Shown here: positions 35,426 to 44,683 of the stretch, piece after piece
Layout: each line of letters begins with the position of its first letter
Position numbering within the stretch: position 1 is the first letter of the stretch
DNA from: Paenibacillus cellulositrophicus
GTDB lineage: Bacteria > Bacillota > Bacilli > Paenibacillales > Paenibacillaceae
DNA length: 64,000 nt
Direction: 5' to 3'
NCBI RefSeq assembly: GCF_009363095.1
Contig: NZ_CP045295.1
Span: 806,001-870,000 of the forward strand
Notes under the pieces: model-generated
The model's input: only the letters and a program-made list of their open reading frames with translations
The model's database searches: none
Told to the model about the DNA's origin: nothing
Translations under genes and position numbers: made by a program

Positions 35426-37540
35426 CTATTCATTGATCCGCGGACCGTCTTCCGTCACCGGTTTCCTTCCGGTGCCTCTGCCCGATCTTTTCTTTGTCTC
35501 TGCAGTAGGCATTTCTAACCCTTCCTTGGCTTTGGACGCCGACACCCGAGTGGTTTCACCGGATTTGCCGGGCTTTGCCGCAGCACTCCGCTTGCTTGGT
35601 TTACTCTCATTACCCGGGACCGCCTTTTTCGTACGGGGCTGCTCCCTTTTATATATCAGCATACTGAGCGGCGGCAGCGTTAATTCCAGACTGCACGTTT
35701 GTTCATGCCAAGGGATCTTCTCCGTCTGCACGGGTTCGGCGCTAAACTCGCCGCTTCCGCCATATTGGGAATCCTCGCTGAAGAACACGGGCACGTACGT
35801 GCCGGCCTTGGCAATCCCGATCCGGTAATGCTCGCGCCGCACCGGTTGAAAATTAATAATGACGACAAGGGTGTCACCAGCTTTCTTCCCTTTTCTGAGG
35901 TACGAAATGACGCTTTGCGTGTTGTCATGCGGCGTGATCCATTGGTATCCTTCAAGCTCATGATCCCGCTCCCACAGCGCCGGTTCGTTCAGATACAGCC
36001 GGTTTAATTCCGCGGTATACCGCTGCAAACTGCGGTGGCTCTCATAATCCAGCAGCAGCCAGTCGAGCTGCTCCTGGTCTTTCCATTCGATAAACTGGCC
36101 AAACTCCCCGCCCATGAACAACAGCTTTTTCCCTGGATGGGTCATCTGGTACCCAAGCAGCAGCCGAAGCCCGGCGAACTTCTGCCCGTAATCCCCAGGC
36201 ATTTTGCTGAGCAGCGATTTTTTGCCGTGAACAACTTCATCATGGGATAAAGGCAACGCATAATTCTCAGAATAAGCATAAGCAATCGGGAATGTCAGCA
36301 GATGATGCCGCCCGGGCCGCTGTTCAAACGGCGTTTCCACATAATCCAGCGTGTCGTTCATCCAGCCCATGTTCCATTTGTAATTAAAGCCAAGCCCGCC
36401 TTCGTGTACGGGTGCGGTAACCCCGGGCCAAGCGCTGGATTCTTCGGCCATCATCAGCGTATTTGGGAAATAGCTGAACACCACGGTGTTCAGCTGCTGC
36501 AGGAAAGCGATCGCCTCGGTGTTCTCGAGGCCACCGTTCTCGTTGCGCTGGAACTGTCCTTCCTGCTTCTCGAAATCAAGCCGCAGCATGCTGGTGACCG
36601 CGTCAACCCGGAGCCCGTCAATGTGGAACACATCCAGCCAGAACAACGCGTTGGAAATCAGAAACGAGCGGACCTCCGGTTTGCCGAAGTCGAAGCTGAG
36701 CGTACCCCAGCCGGGTTTTTCAGCCTTATACGCATCGCTGTATTCAAACAGCGGCGTCCCGTCAAACCGGCGGAGTCCGTGGGCGTCCTTAGCGAAATGG
36801 GATGGCACCCAGTCCAGGATGACGCCGATATCGGCCTGGTGCAGGGCGTCCACCAAATACATAAAGTCATGCGGCGTCCCATAGCGGCTCGTCACGGCGA
36901 AATAGCCGGTTCCCTGATATCCCCAAGATAAATCGTATGGATGCTCTGCAAGCGGCATAAACTCGACATGGGTATAGTGCATTTCCTTCAAATAAGGAAT
37001 AAGAAGATCAGCCATTTCCCGGTATGTATAAAAAGTCCCGTCCTCTTTCTGCCGCCACGTGCCGAAATGGATCTCATATATATTCAGCGGCTTGCGGTAA
37101 GGTGCTTTTCTCTTTCTACGCCAGGGGCCGTCATTCCATACATATCCGCCAAGATCCGTGACCACCGATGCGGTGGCCGGGCGAAGCTCCGACTGAAATG
37201 CATAAGGATCGGCCTTCAGGAACCGTTCTCCGCCAGGTCCGGTCATGTCATATTTGTAAAAAGTACCTGAACGGATTCCGGGGAAAAAGCGAGTCCAAAA
37301 ACCTGAATCGGGTATCTTATATAACGAATCCTTTTCTCCGTTCCAGTTGTTCCAGTCTGCCGCCAAGCCTACAGCCTGGGCATGGGGCGCCCAGACGGTG
37401 AACCGGACGCCTTCCTCGCCTTCTTCCACAGCAGGATGAGCGCCCAACATCCTGTGACTGTGATAGGAGGTCCCTTCATGAAACAAATAGATGTCTTCCG
37501 CAGACAGCGGCTGACCCGGCGCCTTATTCATGTTCTCCAA
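35426..37540 (-). CDS. glgB: 1,4-alpha-glucan branching enzyme
   Basis: About 704 residues from TTG 37540. An N-terminal CBM48-like domain (RFTVWAPHAQAVGLAADWNNW) precedes the GH13 barrel with nucleophile Asp in HIDGLRVDAV, acid/base Glu in LMAEESSAWP and Asp in LSHDEVVHG. It introduces alpha-1,6 branches. The TTG start is favoured by AGGTGATC seven bases upstream; ATG 37579 is the longer choice, but a TACAAT box lies almost on top of it. After the normal C-terminal domain comes an unusual Lys/Arg/Ser/Pro-rich tail of about 75 residues (PRTKKAVPGNESKPSKRSAA onward). Confidence 0.92.
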   Translation of the reverse strand: MENMNKAPGQPLSAEDIYLFHEGTSYHSHRMLGAHPAVEEGEEGVRFTVWAPHAQAVGLAADWNNWNGEKDSLYKIPDSGFWTRFFPGIRSGTFYKYDMTGPGGERFLKADPYAFQSELRPATASVVTDLGGYVWNDGPWRRKRKAPYRKPLNIYEIHFGTWRQKEDGTFYTYREMADLLIPYLKEMHYTHVEFMPLAEHPYDLSWGYQGTGYFAVTSRYGTPHDFMYLVDALHQADIGVILDWVPSHFAKDAHGLRRFDGTPLFEYSDAYKAEKPGWGTLSFDFGKPEVRSFLISNALFWLDVFHIDGLRVDAVTSMLRLDFEKQEGQFQRNENGGLENTEAIAFLQQLNTVVFSYFPNTLMMAEESSAWPGVTAPVHEGGLGFNYKWNMGWMNDTLDYVETPFEQRPGRHHLLTFPIAYAYSENYALPLSHDEVVHGKKSLLSKMPGDYGQKFAGLRLLLGYQMTHPGKKLLFMGGEFGQFIEWKDQEQLDWLLLDYESHRSLQRYTAELNRLYLNEPALWERDHELEGYQWITPHDNTQSVISYLRKGKKAGDTLVVIINFQPVRREHYRIGIAKAGTYVPVFFSEDSQYGGSGEFSAEPVQTEKIPWHEQTCSLELTLPPLSMLIYKREQPRTKKAVPGNESKPSKRSAAAKPGKSGETTRVSASKAKEGLEMPTAETKKRSGRGTGRKPVTEDGPRINE

Positions 37541-37617
37541 ATGATCACCTGCTTTAGGAATATAGTGCATGTAAACCATTACCCCATTGTAGCCAAAATG
37601 AAAATAAAAATGACCGC

Positions 37618-37661
37618 TGAAAAATAAAATTGTAATTTTTCAGTGATATTTCAATATAATC
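37618..37661. promoter_or_regulatory. Inverted repeat and -10 box in the glgB-glgC divergent region
   Basis: TGAAAAAT (37618-37625) and ATTTTTCA (37636-37643) form a perfect inverted repeat, followed by TATAAT at 37656-37661. The nearest -35-like box, TTGTAA, is 19 bases away. It is a candidate shared operator plus glgC promoter. Confidence 0.35.
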
Positions 37662-37727
37662 GTTTCAGATGGGCGATAGTCGTTTATTTATGTACTACAT
37701 TGACAATTTTGAATGGGAGGAAACGAC

Positions 37728-38948
37728 ATGAAGAGAAAAGAATGCATCGCCATGTTGCTTGCCGGAGGTGAAGGGCGCAGATTATCACCTCTGACATCGA
37801 AACTGGCAAAGCCCGCTGTTCCGTTCGGCGGTCGTTACCGTATTATCGATTTTCCTCTCAGTAACTGCGTAAACTCAGGCATTGACACCATCGGTGTGCT
37901 GACGCAGTACGAGGCAGAATCGCTTCATCTGCATATCGGGGAAGGCGAACCATGGGGCCTCCAAAAAAATGGAGAGGACGGAATCACCCTGCTGCCTTCT
38001 TACAACACTGGATCCTCGGAATACTTGGGAACTGCTGATGCCATTTATAAAAATATCGAATATATTGACCGTCACCAGCCGGAGCATGTACTGGTTTTGT
38101 CCGGTGACCATATTTACCACATGGATTATAATCAAATGCTTCAATTTCATCAAAAGAACGGCGCCAAAGCCACCATCTCTGTCATGGAGGTGCCTTGGGA
38201 GGAAGCCAGCCGTTTCGGGGTCATGAGCGTGGACGAATCGCTGCGCATCTCGGACTTTGCCGAGAAACCGGCCGAACCCGAAAGTAACCTGGCATCCATG
38301 GGCATCTATTTGTTTGAATGGGAGTACCTCCGCAGACATTTGATGGAGGACGCCGCGAATGATGCCTCAAGCCATGACTTCGGCAAGGATATTATTCCGA
38401 AGATGCTGGCGGATCAAGATGAACTGTTCGCCTATCGCTTTGACGGGTATTGGAGAGATGTCGGCACTGTTGCCAGCCTTTGGGAAGCACACATGGACCT
38501 CTTGTCCGACGATATGGACTGGAAGCTGCATAACAGTGAATGGCCAATGTACACCCGTCCATGGCGTACGAAGCTCGGATCGACACGGAACCGCAGCGTG
38601 ATGGCGACCAACTGCCTGATCTCGGAAACGTGCACGTTGGACGGCATAGCACATCAATCCGTGATGTTCTGTGGTGTCGAAGTCGGAAAAATGTCCGAGA
38701 TTAAGGACAGCGTCGTGATGCCGAACGTCCGGATCGGACGCAACGTGCAGATCGAGCATGCCATTATTGGCGAAGGAGCGATCATTAAAGACGGCGCGGT
38801 CATCAAAGGAACGCCGGGTCAGGTAACGGTAGTCGGCCCTTACGAAACCGTTATGCCGAAACCAAGCATTCGTACCCAGCCTTCCCGACTCCTGCAGGAT
38901 GTATACGAGAAAACCGGACGCCTGCGTGCCGAAGGCTTATCCTCTTAA
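37728..38948 (+). CDS. glgC: Glucose-1-phosphate adenylyltransferase
   Basis: A 406-residue ADP-glucose pyrophosphorylase. The nucleotide-binding [19 protein letters not shown] is at the N-terminus, then [21 protein letters not shown] and FAEKPAEP. A left-handed beta-helix lies at the C-terminus ([20 protein letters not shown]). It makes ADP-glucose for GlgA. The start at 37728 follows GGGAGGAAACGAC. It is divergent from glgB-glgA, and no glgD or glgP accompanies it here. Confidence 0.94.
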   Translation: MKRKECIAMLLAGGEGRRLSPLTSKLAKPAVPFGGRYRIIDFPLSNCVNSGIDTIGVLTQYEAESLHLHIGEGEPWGLQKNGEDGITLLPSYNTGSSEYLGTADAIYKNIEYIDRHQPEHVLVLSGDHIYHMDYNQMLQFHQKNGAKATISVMEVPWEEASRFGVMSVDESLRISDFAEKPAEPESNLASMGIYLFEWEYLRRHLMEDAANDASSHDFGKDIIPKMLADQDELFAYRFDGYWRDVGTVASLWEAHMDLLSDDMDWKLHNSEWPMYTRPWRTKLGSTRNRSVMATNCLISETCTLDGIAHQSVMFCGVEVGKMSEIKDSVVMPNVRIGRNVQIEHAIIGEGAIIKDGAVIKGTPGQVTVVGPYETVMPKPSIRTQPSRLLQDVYEKTGRLRAEGLSS

Positions 38949-38968
38949 TACAATATGTGTGAATATAC

Positions 38969-39006
38969 AAAGAGCGAACTCCTTTTTTCCGGGAGTTCGC
39001 TCTTTG
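38969..39006. terminator. Terminator between glgC and the sensor kinase gene
   Basis: CAAAGAGCGAACTCC and GGAGTTCGCTCTTTG form a perfect 15-base stem with an 8-base loop. The T run is in the loop rather than after it, so strength is uncertain. Confidence 0.65.
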
Positions 39007-39019
39007 ATGTGTATGAACT

Positions 39020-40468
39020 TCATGAAAGCTTCTCGTCTGCGGGAGGCAGCTCGGGTGCACCGTCCGTTTGAGCGGTATTCTCCGGCAGCCGAGGCAGGGA
39101 CACGACGATCGTCGTCCCCTCCCCCAACGTGCTCTGAATGAGCAAAATTCCTTTATGAAGCTCAACCAGCTGCTGGGAGATGGCAAGCCCAAGACCAGTG
39201 CCGCCGTTGAGCGGATCCACCTGAAAGAACCGGTCGCGCACTTTGACCAAGTGATCCTCGCTGATCCCAATACCCGTATCCCTTACTTCGGTTACGACAT
39301 TGTCGCCTTCATAGTACACGACCAGATCGATTGCCGAATGCTCATGCGAAAATTTGATCGCATTGTCCACCAGATTCAGGAACACCTGCTTCAAGCGGTT
39401 CGCGTCCCCGGCCACGAGCGGTCTGTCCTCGGACTTCAGCCGGAGCTCGATTTGCCTGCTCTCCGCCTTCGTCCACAGGTTCAGCATGATTTCCTGGAGC
39501 AGCTCTTTGATGTCGACCCGGCCAATCGCAATCTTCATCTCATTCTGCTGCAGCTTGGAGAAGTCGAGGATTTCCTCAACGAGGCCGATCAGGCGCTCGG
39601 TCTCCTTCGTAATGATCTCCATGCCGATCCGGGTCTCTTCGGGGTCATAGCCTCCCGAATTGATCGTTTCGCTCCACCCTTTAATGCTCGTCAGCGGCGT
39701 CCGCAGCTCGTGCGAAATCGACGAAATGAAATCGTCCTTGACCTGATTGCTCCGGACGATCTCCTGGGCCATATAGTTCAGCGTGGATGCCAGCTCGCCA
39801 AGCTCGTACTTGTAGTCGCCCTTGATCCGCTGGTTGAACTTGCCGCGGGCCATCTCGGCGGAGACGGCCGTAATCGTGTTCAGCGGCTGCACGATTGAGT
39901 TGGCAAGGCCCATACTGAATACGAGCACGATGGCAAGTACAGCCGCTCCTACGCCCGTGGCCAGCATGGTTAGATTAAACAATTTATCGTTGACCGTTTC
40001 CAGCGAGGTGACATAACGGACGATATAGCCATCCTGCCCGCTGCTCTGCTCCAGCTTCGACACGGCCATGACATTCTCGCCGGTGCTGGCCTGACGCCCG
40101 ACCCAACGGCCGACGTTGCCGGACAGCGCCTGGGAAATATCGGCCGTCTTCACAGACATATCGGGCTGAAACTCGGAAGAGTTGATCAGCACGTTACCCT
40201 GGGTATCCAGAATTTGCACGTTGGCAGAGTTCAGATCGTAGTAGGTCAGCATGGAAGCCAGGTCGCGGTTCCCGTCAAGTCCCGGGTTGATCCGCTGGTA
40301 ATAATAATCCTCCACATTGTCGATATGGTTTTTAATATGACTATAAATGCTGTCATAGTAATACGTTCTTATGGCTAATAAAAAAATGACTTCCGCCAGC
40401 AGAAGCGCCGAGAACACTACGATAAAGTAGTGCAGGACAATCTGCCTGCGTATGCCTTTCTTGATCAT
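39020..40468 (-). CDS. Membrane sensor histidine kinase
   Basis: A 482-residue kinase. Membrane spans are near residues 10-33 and 166-189, enclosing an extracellular sensor of about 130 residues. A HAMP domain (SIVQPLNTITAVSAEMARG) follows, then HisKA with His253 in SISHELRTPL, and a HATPase domain with NAIKFS, DTGIGI and GGTGLGLAIS. It resembles ResE/WalK types. Its ATG overlaps the response-regulator stop (ATGA), so the pair is coupled. Confidence 0.92.
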   Translation of the reverse strand: MIKKGIRRQIVLHYFIVVFSALLLAEVIFLLAIRTYYYDSIYSHIKNHIDNVEDYYYQRINPGLDGNRDLASMLTYYDLNSANVQILDTQGNVLINSSEFQPDMSVKTADISQALSGNVGRWVGRQASTGENVMAVSKLEQSSGQDGYIVRYVTSLETVNDKLFNLTMLATGVGAAVLAIVLVFSMGLANSIVQPLNTITAVSAEMARGKFNQRIKGDYKYELGELASTLNYMAQEIVRSNQVKDDFISSISHELRTPLTSIKGWSETINSGGYDPEETRIGMEIITKETERLIGLVEEILDFSKLQQNEMKIAIGRVDIKELLQEIMLNLWTKAESRQIELRLKSEDRPLVAGDANRLKQVFLNLVDNAIKFSHEHSAIDLVVYYEGDNVVTEVRDTGIGISEDHLVKVRDRFFQVDPLNGGTGLGLAISQQLVELHKGILLIQSTLGEGTTIVVSLPRLPENTAQTDGAPELPPADEKLS

Positions 40469-41163
40469 TGTCCCTGACCCTTCCATTTATAACCGTGGCC
40501 CCATACGGTCTGTAAAAATTCGGGGTCCGACGGATTCTCCTCGATTTTTTGGCGGAGACGGCGGATATTCACGTCCACGATCTTAGGATCACCCATATAT
40601 TCTTTGCCCCATACATGATCGAGCAGTACGTCCCTGCTGAGAGGCGTATTTTCTTTTTCGAGGAAAAATTGGATCAGCGAAAATTCCGTCGGCGTCAGTT
40701 CGATCGCATGCCCGTTCTTCTTGAACTGCTTGGAGATCAGGTCCAGGCTGAACGGACCGGAGTGAAAGCTGACCTTCGCCGTCGTTTCGCGGTGAACGTT
40801 CACCCGGCGCAGCAGCGATTGAATCCGAGCGATTAATTCGGTCGGACTGAACGGCTTGCTCACATGGTCGTCCGCGCCGACGGACAGAGCGTACACCTTG
40901 TCCTGCTCCTGCACTTTCGCTGTCAAAAAGATAATACCGATCCGTTCATTCGTTTCCCGGATACGGCGGCATACCTCAAAACCGTCGATCCCCGGAACCA
41001 TAACGTCCAGCAGTGCGATATCGATATCGGGATTAGACGTCAGTTTATCGAGCGCCTCGTTCCCGTTTGCCGCCTCCAGCACATCGAAGCCGTTGCGTTT
41101 CAAGTTGATTACAATAAAACTGCGGATGGAATCCTCGTCTTCCAAAATTAAAACTTTACTCAC
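40465..41163 (-). CDS. OmpR-family response regulator
   Basis: A 232-residue protein from GTG 41163. The receiver domain has EDEDS, phospho-acceptor Asp53 in ALLDVMVPG, and the conserved Lys in VSKPFSP. A C-terminal winged helix contains LTPTEFSLIQFFLEKEN and VDVNIRRLRQKIE. The GTG lies within the last codons of the lipoprotein gene (8-base overlap), with AAGGAAAAGATCA as ribosome site. Its targets are unknown; it probably acts with the kinase next to it. Confidence 0.92.
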   Translation of the reverse strand: MSKVLILEDEDSIRSFIVINLKRNGFDVLEAANGNEALDKLTSNPDIDIALLDVMVPGIDGFEVCRRIRETNERIGIIFLTAKVQEQDKVYALSVGADDHVSKPFSPTELIARIQSLLRRVNVHRETTAKVSFHSGPFSLDLISKQFKKNGHAIELTPTEFSLIQFFLEKENTPLSRDVLLDHVWGKEYMGDPKIVDVNIRRLRQKIEENPSDPEFLQTVWGHGYKWKGQGQ

Positions 41164-42487
41164 TGATCTTTTCCTTCCTTTCAATCGGGGGTACCTCGTT
41201 CTTCAGCTGCTTTCGGCTGTTATCGATATCAAAGTCCCCGTATTTCTTGTAGCCGATCACCTTGTCGTTCGTCCGGTACAGGTACTTCCATTCATCATGC
41301 TGTTTATCCCACTCGGCCAGGGTGAAAAATTTGATCTCGGCCACCGTTTTGCCGGTATCGACCATCACAAATCGCAAATACTGGTTCTTTATGGACTTGG
41401 TGTCCACCGTCACCTTGTTATGCCACTCCGGCGGGAAGAAGCCCAGCTCGAAGCCGTTCTGTAAATCACGATATTGCTCGGCGACGAATTTTAGTCCTTG
41501 TTTGCCGTCCCACTGCGAATATACGAAGAAGTTCGGAATTTCATCCGGCTTGAAATAGTTCCAGCCGATCGGCGGCTCTACGGATCCGATTTCGATGATC
41601 CCGTCATTGTTCACGTCGCCGCTCTTGACCGGCAGATCCTTGAATGTGGTGTCCTGATTGCCTCCGAACACGGACTTCAGCTTCCCGTCCTCCATCACGA
41701 TGATGTTGGAATAAGAGGCGTCTCCTCCGCCGATCGAGGTGTCGATCACAATGCCTTCCTTGGATCTACCTTCTGGATCCTTATAGACATTACCTGCGAC
41801 AATATTGTAATAATTCGAAACGTATGGATCCATATCCAACTTGTCAATTTCGACATAGCTGCCTTCTTCATACTGGTATGTTGCCACAAACGCCTGATCA
41901 TTCTGCTTCAGGCTAATAATCGTCAGGTCGTTCTTTTTGTCCCCGTTCAGGTCCATAATGACGAAATTGGTGTAATCCTGCATCAGGTCTTTCTTGATGC
42001 TGCCCTCCGTGTACGTATAGACGTACAAACGGTTCACAGGGTTTTCGTCCCTTCTGGAATATCCGGCGATAATATCCGGTTTGCCGTCATTGTTCAGGTC
42101 CTTGAACTGAAGAGATTCCAGTACCCTGCCCTCTCCGTCGAAAGATGTTACCTTCGTCCACGTTCCGTTGACCAGCTTGAAAATCATGCAGTGGATGACC
42201 ACCTGCTGATCCGGTGTTTCGTAGAATACGACCGCTTCGTTGACCTTGTCTCCGTCCAGATCGACGAAATGGATCAGGTTGGTGTCGGTTTCTTCCCTCG
42301 AGCGGATGAGATCCGCTCCATCAGGAAGCTGCGCGTGGATGATCGAGCTCAGCGTCTCTTTATCCGCAGACAGCATCGGCGTCTTCATCAAGCTGACCGG
42401 GTCGCTGATAAACGTGCAGCCGCCCAGCACAAACGTCAGCAGGACCGCAGCTGCAGCACGTATCCAGTTTGTCTTCAACAAATGCAT
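41156..42487 (-). CDS. Lipoprotein with FG-GAP/VCBS-like calcium repeats, linked to a two-component system
   Basis: A 443-residue lipoprotein (VLLTFVLGGCTF). Four calcium-loop-like repeats are spread through it: DLDGDKVNEAV, DLNNDGKPDII, DLNGDKKNDL and DVNNDGIIEIG, as in FG-GAP/VCBS beta-propeller proteins. It is predicted to sit on the outer face of the membrane. Its end overlaps the response-regulator start, so the three proteins are made together. I infer an accessory sensor or a client of the kinase; no known function was recognised. Confidence 0.72.
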   Translation of the reverse strand: MHLLKTNWIRAAAAVLLTFVLGGCTFISDPVSLMKTPMLSADKETLSSIIHAQLPDGADLIRSREETDTNLIHFVDLDGDKVNEAVVFYETPDQQVVIHCMIFKLVNGTWTKVTSFDGEGRVLESLQFKDLNNDGKPDIIAGYSRRDENPVNRLYVYTYTEGSIKKDLMQDYTNFVIMDLNGDKKNDLTIISLKQNDQAFVATYQYEEGSYVEIDKLDMDPYVSNYYNIVAGNVYKDPEGRSKEGIVIDTSIGGGDASYSNIIVMEDGKLKSVFGGNQDTTFKDLPVKSGDVNNDGIIEIGSVEPPIGWNYFKPDEIPNFFVYSQWDGKQGLKFVAEQYRDLQNGFELGFFPPEWHNKVTVDTKSIKNQYLRFVMVDTGKTVAEIKFFTLAEWDKQHDEWKYLYRTNDKVIGYKKYGDFDIDNSRKQLKNEVPPIERKEKISE

Positions 42488-42531
42488 TGCATCACTCTTT
42501 TCTATACCAAGCCCGCAAGCGGGCGCAAAGT

Positions 42532-43257
42532 CTAAATCATATTCTTTTCCCTCATCGTCAGACGGCGGCCGCGGATGTCGAATGCAACCTCCCCGCCAGA
42601 CAGCCCGACGATTCGGGTGGCAAATTTCTCGGCGAGCTCAATCGGAAGCACGGAAATAACGGTGACGCGCTCCTCCTCGCACAGATTTTTCAGCGTTTCC
42701 ATTACGCTTTCCGCCGATTTCGGGTCCAGCCCGACCACCGGCTCATCGGCGAGAATAACCTTGGCCCCATGAACCAAAGCTCTTGCGATGGCGATGCGCT
42801 GCTTTTCACCGCCGCTCAGCGTGCCCGCCTTCATACGGGCTTTATCCAAGAGACCCATCTGCTCGATGACGTCCATCGCGCCCATATAATCGTCCGAGCT
42901 GACCATCCCCGTCACCATGCGCCAAAGCGGCGTCTGACTGGCTTGGCCGATCAGCACGTTCTTCAGTCCGGTCCGGTTCGGATAGAGCTGGGGATTCTGC
43001 TCTAAGTATGCCCATTCGCGTCTAATTTTTCGTTTTCCGCCGAGAGGTTCCTTCAGCACATCCTGGCCGTCGATGACAAACGTCCCTCCGTCCCATTTTT
43101 CCTTCAGCGCCAGGCACCGCAGCAGCATGCTCTTGCCGCTTCCACTGGCACCGACAACGGCGATAAGCTCGCCCTTCTGGATATCGAGGGATACCCCTTT
43201 GAGTATCGGAATTCTGTCCACACCGACTGACTTGGTTAAATGCTGAATTCGTATCAT
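42532..43257 (-). CDS. ABC transporter ATP-binding protein (PhnC-like), orphan
   Basis: A 241-residue ATPase with Walker A GASGSGKSM, signature LSGGEKQR and Walker B VILADEPVVGLD. The overall pattern is near the phosphonate importer ATPase PhnC. No permease or binding protein is adjacent: upstream is an MFS gene and downstream the lipoprotein/two-component operon, 45 bases away on the same strand. It could be cotranscribed with that operon. Confidence 0.8.
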   Translation of the reverse strand: MIRIQHLTKSVGVDRIPILKGVSLDIQKGELIAVVGASGSGKSMLLRCLALKEKWDGGTFVIDGQDVLKEPLGGKRKIRREWAYLEQNPQLYPNRTGLKNVLIGQASQTPLWRMVTGMVSSDDYMGAMDVIEQMGLLDKARMKAGTLSGGEKQRIAIARALVHGAKVILADEPVVGLDPKSAESVMETLKNLCEEERVTVISVLPIELAEKFATRIVGLSGGEVAFDIRGRRLTMREKNMI

Positions 43258-43374
43258 GACATTTCTCCTCTTGTCCTGTGATCTCTATCTCTTCTTGGGT
43301 TTGAACAATACGTTTCTATTATATCGATTATATAGAGTTTTCGCACATTATTGAACCTTTTGGGAAAAACTATT

Positions 43375-44562
43375 CTATAGCGGCTCCTGACTGCGTCCAC
43401 CCGAAGTCCGAAAGGCGGTGCCGACGGCGCCGAATAAGGCGAAGGCGAGGCCCATCACGACGAACACGCCTCCGTTCCACCCATACTGCATCAGGGTCCC
43501 CCCGATGTTCGGCCCGGCGATGCTGCCTATATTAAAATGAAAGGATGCGACGACATTCGCTGCGGGAAGCAGCGCCTTCGGGAGAATATCCGCCGCGTAG
43601 GCCAGGCCCAGCGAAAAAAACGAGCCGACCATGCCTCCCGCCAAGCACAGGAGCAGAACGAGCCAGCCTGTTGCTGTTCCTGCCAGCGGCACGGCCATAA
43701 AAGCTGCGCCGCCGATGAGGCCGCAGGCGATAAGCACGTTTTTGCGGCCGAAGCGGTCGCTCAGCATGCCGAGCGGCAGCTGCAGAATCAATCCGCCGAT
43801 GCCGATGAACGGAAGCAGGAACGCGATCTGGGACTCGCCAATCCCTGTTCTTAGCCCGTAGACCGGAAAGTTGCTGTTAATCCCGGCTTCCATGTACCCG
43901 TAAAGCAATGCGGGTAGAAGGGCGTACCAGGCGAGTGCATAGCTTCGGCGGAAGCGCCGCGGAGGCTGCGCCTCCCCTTCCGTCCGCTCCGGGCGGAAAT
44001 CGGGCAGCTTCGCCCAGACCAGCACAAGCACGAGCAGCATCAGCAGCGCCAGCACGATGAAGGGCACTGCATTTCCATACTTCAGGAGCTGGATACCCAG
44101 CGGCCCGAAGCTGAAGCCCAGGCCATACGACATGCCGTACAGCGAAAGGTTTCGGCCCCGGTATTCGGCCGGCGTGACCATCAGCACCCATAATTGGGCA
44201 GCATAATGAACGGCACTGTCTCCGATGCCGACGAGCAGCCTTAAGACAAACCACACTTTCACGCTCGGCACAAGCGGAAACAATATGACGGAGACGAGCA
44301 CGAGCACGAGGCCGGCGCTCACCAGCTTCTTAAAGCCAAGCGCACCCAGCGTCCGCTCGGCGACAAGCGTCATGGCGAACGATCCGACGTACAGGGCGGC
44401 TGCGTTTAATCCGTTGACGGAAGACGATACGCCCATTTGCTCCAAAAATATGGACAGGACCGGCAGCAGCAGCCCTTGACTGAGACCTGCCGCAACGATC
44501 ACGGTGATCAGAATGAGGTAATGAATAGATAATCCGCGATTGCTGTCGTTCTGTGTTGACAA
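43375..44562 (-). CDS. MFS transporter
   Basis: About 395 residues with twelve hydrophobic segments. The MFS motif between spans 2 and 3 is weak, and the second-half copy is GMLSDRFGRKNVL. The start is probably TTG 44562 because AAGGAGG lies nine bases upstream; the frame is open eight codons further. It is a probable drug or metabolite exporter, divergent from an ArsR-like regulator. The substrate is unknown. Confidence 0.82.
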   Translation of the reverse strand: MSTQNDSNRGLSIHYLILITVIVAAGLSQGLLLPVLSIFLEQMGVSSSVNGLNAAALYVGSFAMTLVAERTLGALGFKKLVSAGLVLVLVSVILFPLVPSVKVWFVLRLLVGIGDSAVHYAAQLWVLMVTPAEYRGRNLSLYGMSYGLGFSFGPLGIQLLKYGNAVPFIVLALLMLLVLVLVWAKLPDFRPERTEGEAQPPRRFRRSYALAWYALLPALLYGYMEAGINSNFPVYGLRTGIGESQIAFLLPFIGIGGLILQLPLGMLSDRFGRKNVLIACGLIGGAAFMAVPLAGTATGWLVLLLCLAGGMVGSFFSLGLAYAADILPKALLPAANVVASFHFNIGSIAGPNIGGTLMQYGWNGGVFVVMGLAFALFGAVGTAFRTSGGRSQEPL

Positions 44563-44683
44563 TGAAAATATCCTCCTTGAGTGCAAATCCGTTCAAACTC
44601 CCTGAACATTATAGTGGACAACCCTGCTATCAACAAGCCATAATGGAATGAGCGCACAGATTTCATAGGAGGTTATTGGTTTC

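Noticed and set aside
36035..36250. Small plus-strand open frames inside glgB
   Set aside because: They lack ribosome sites and are antisense to conserved GH13 motifs.
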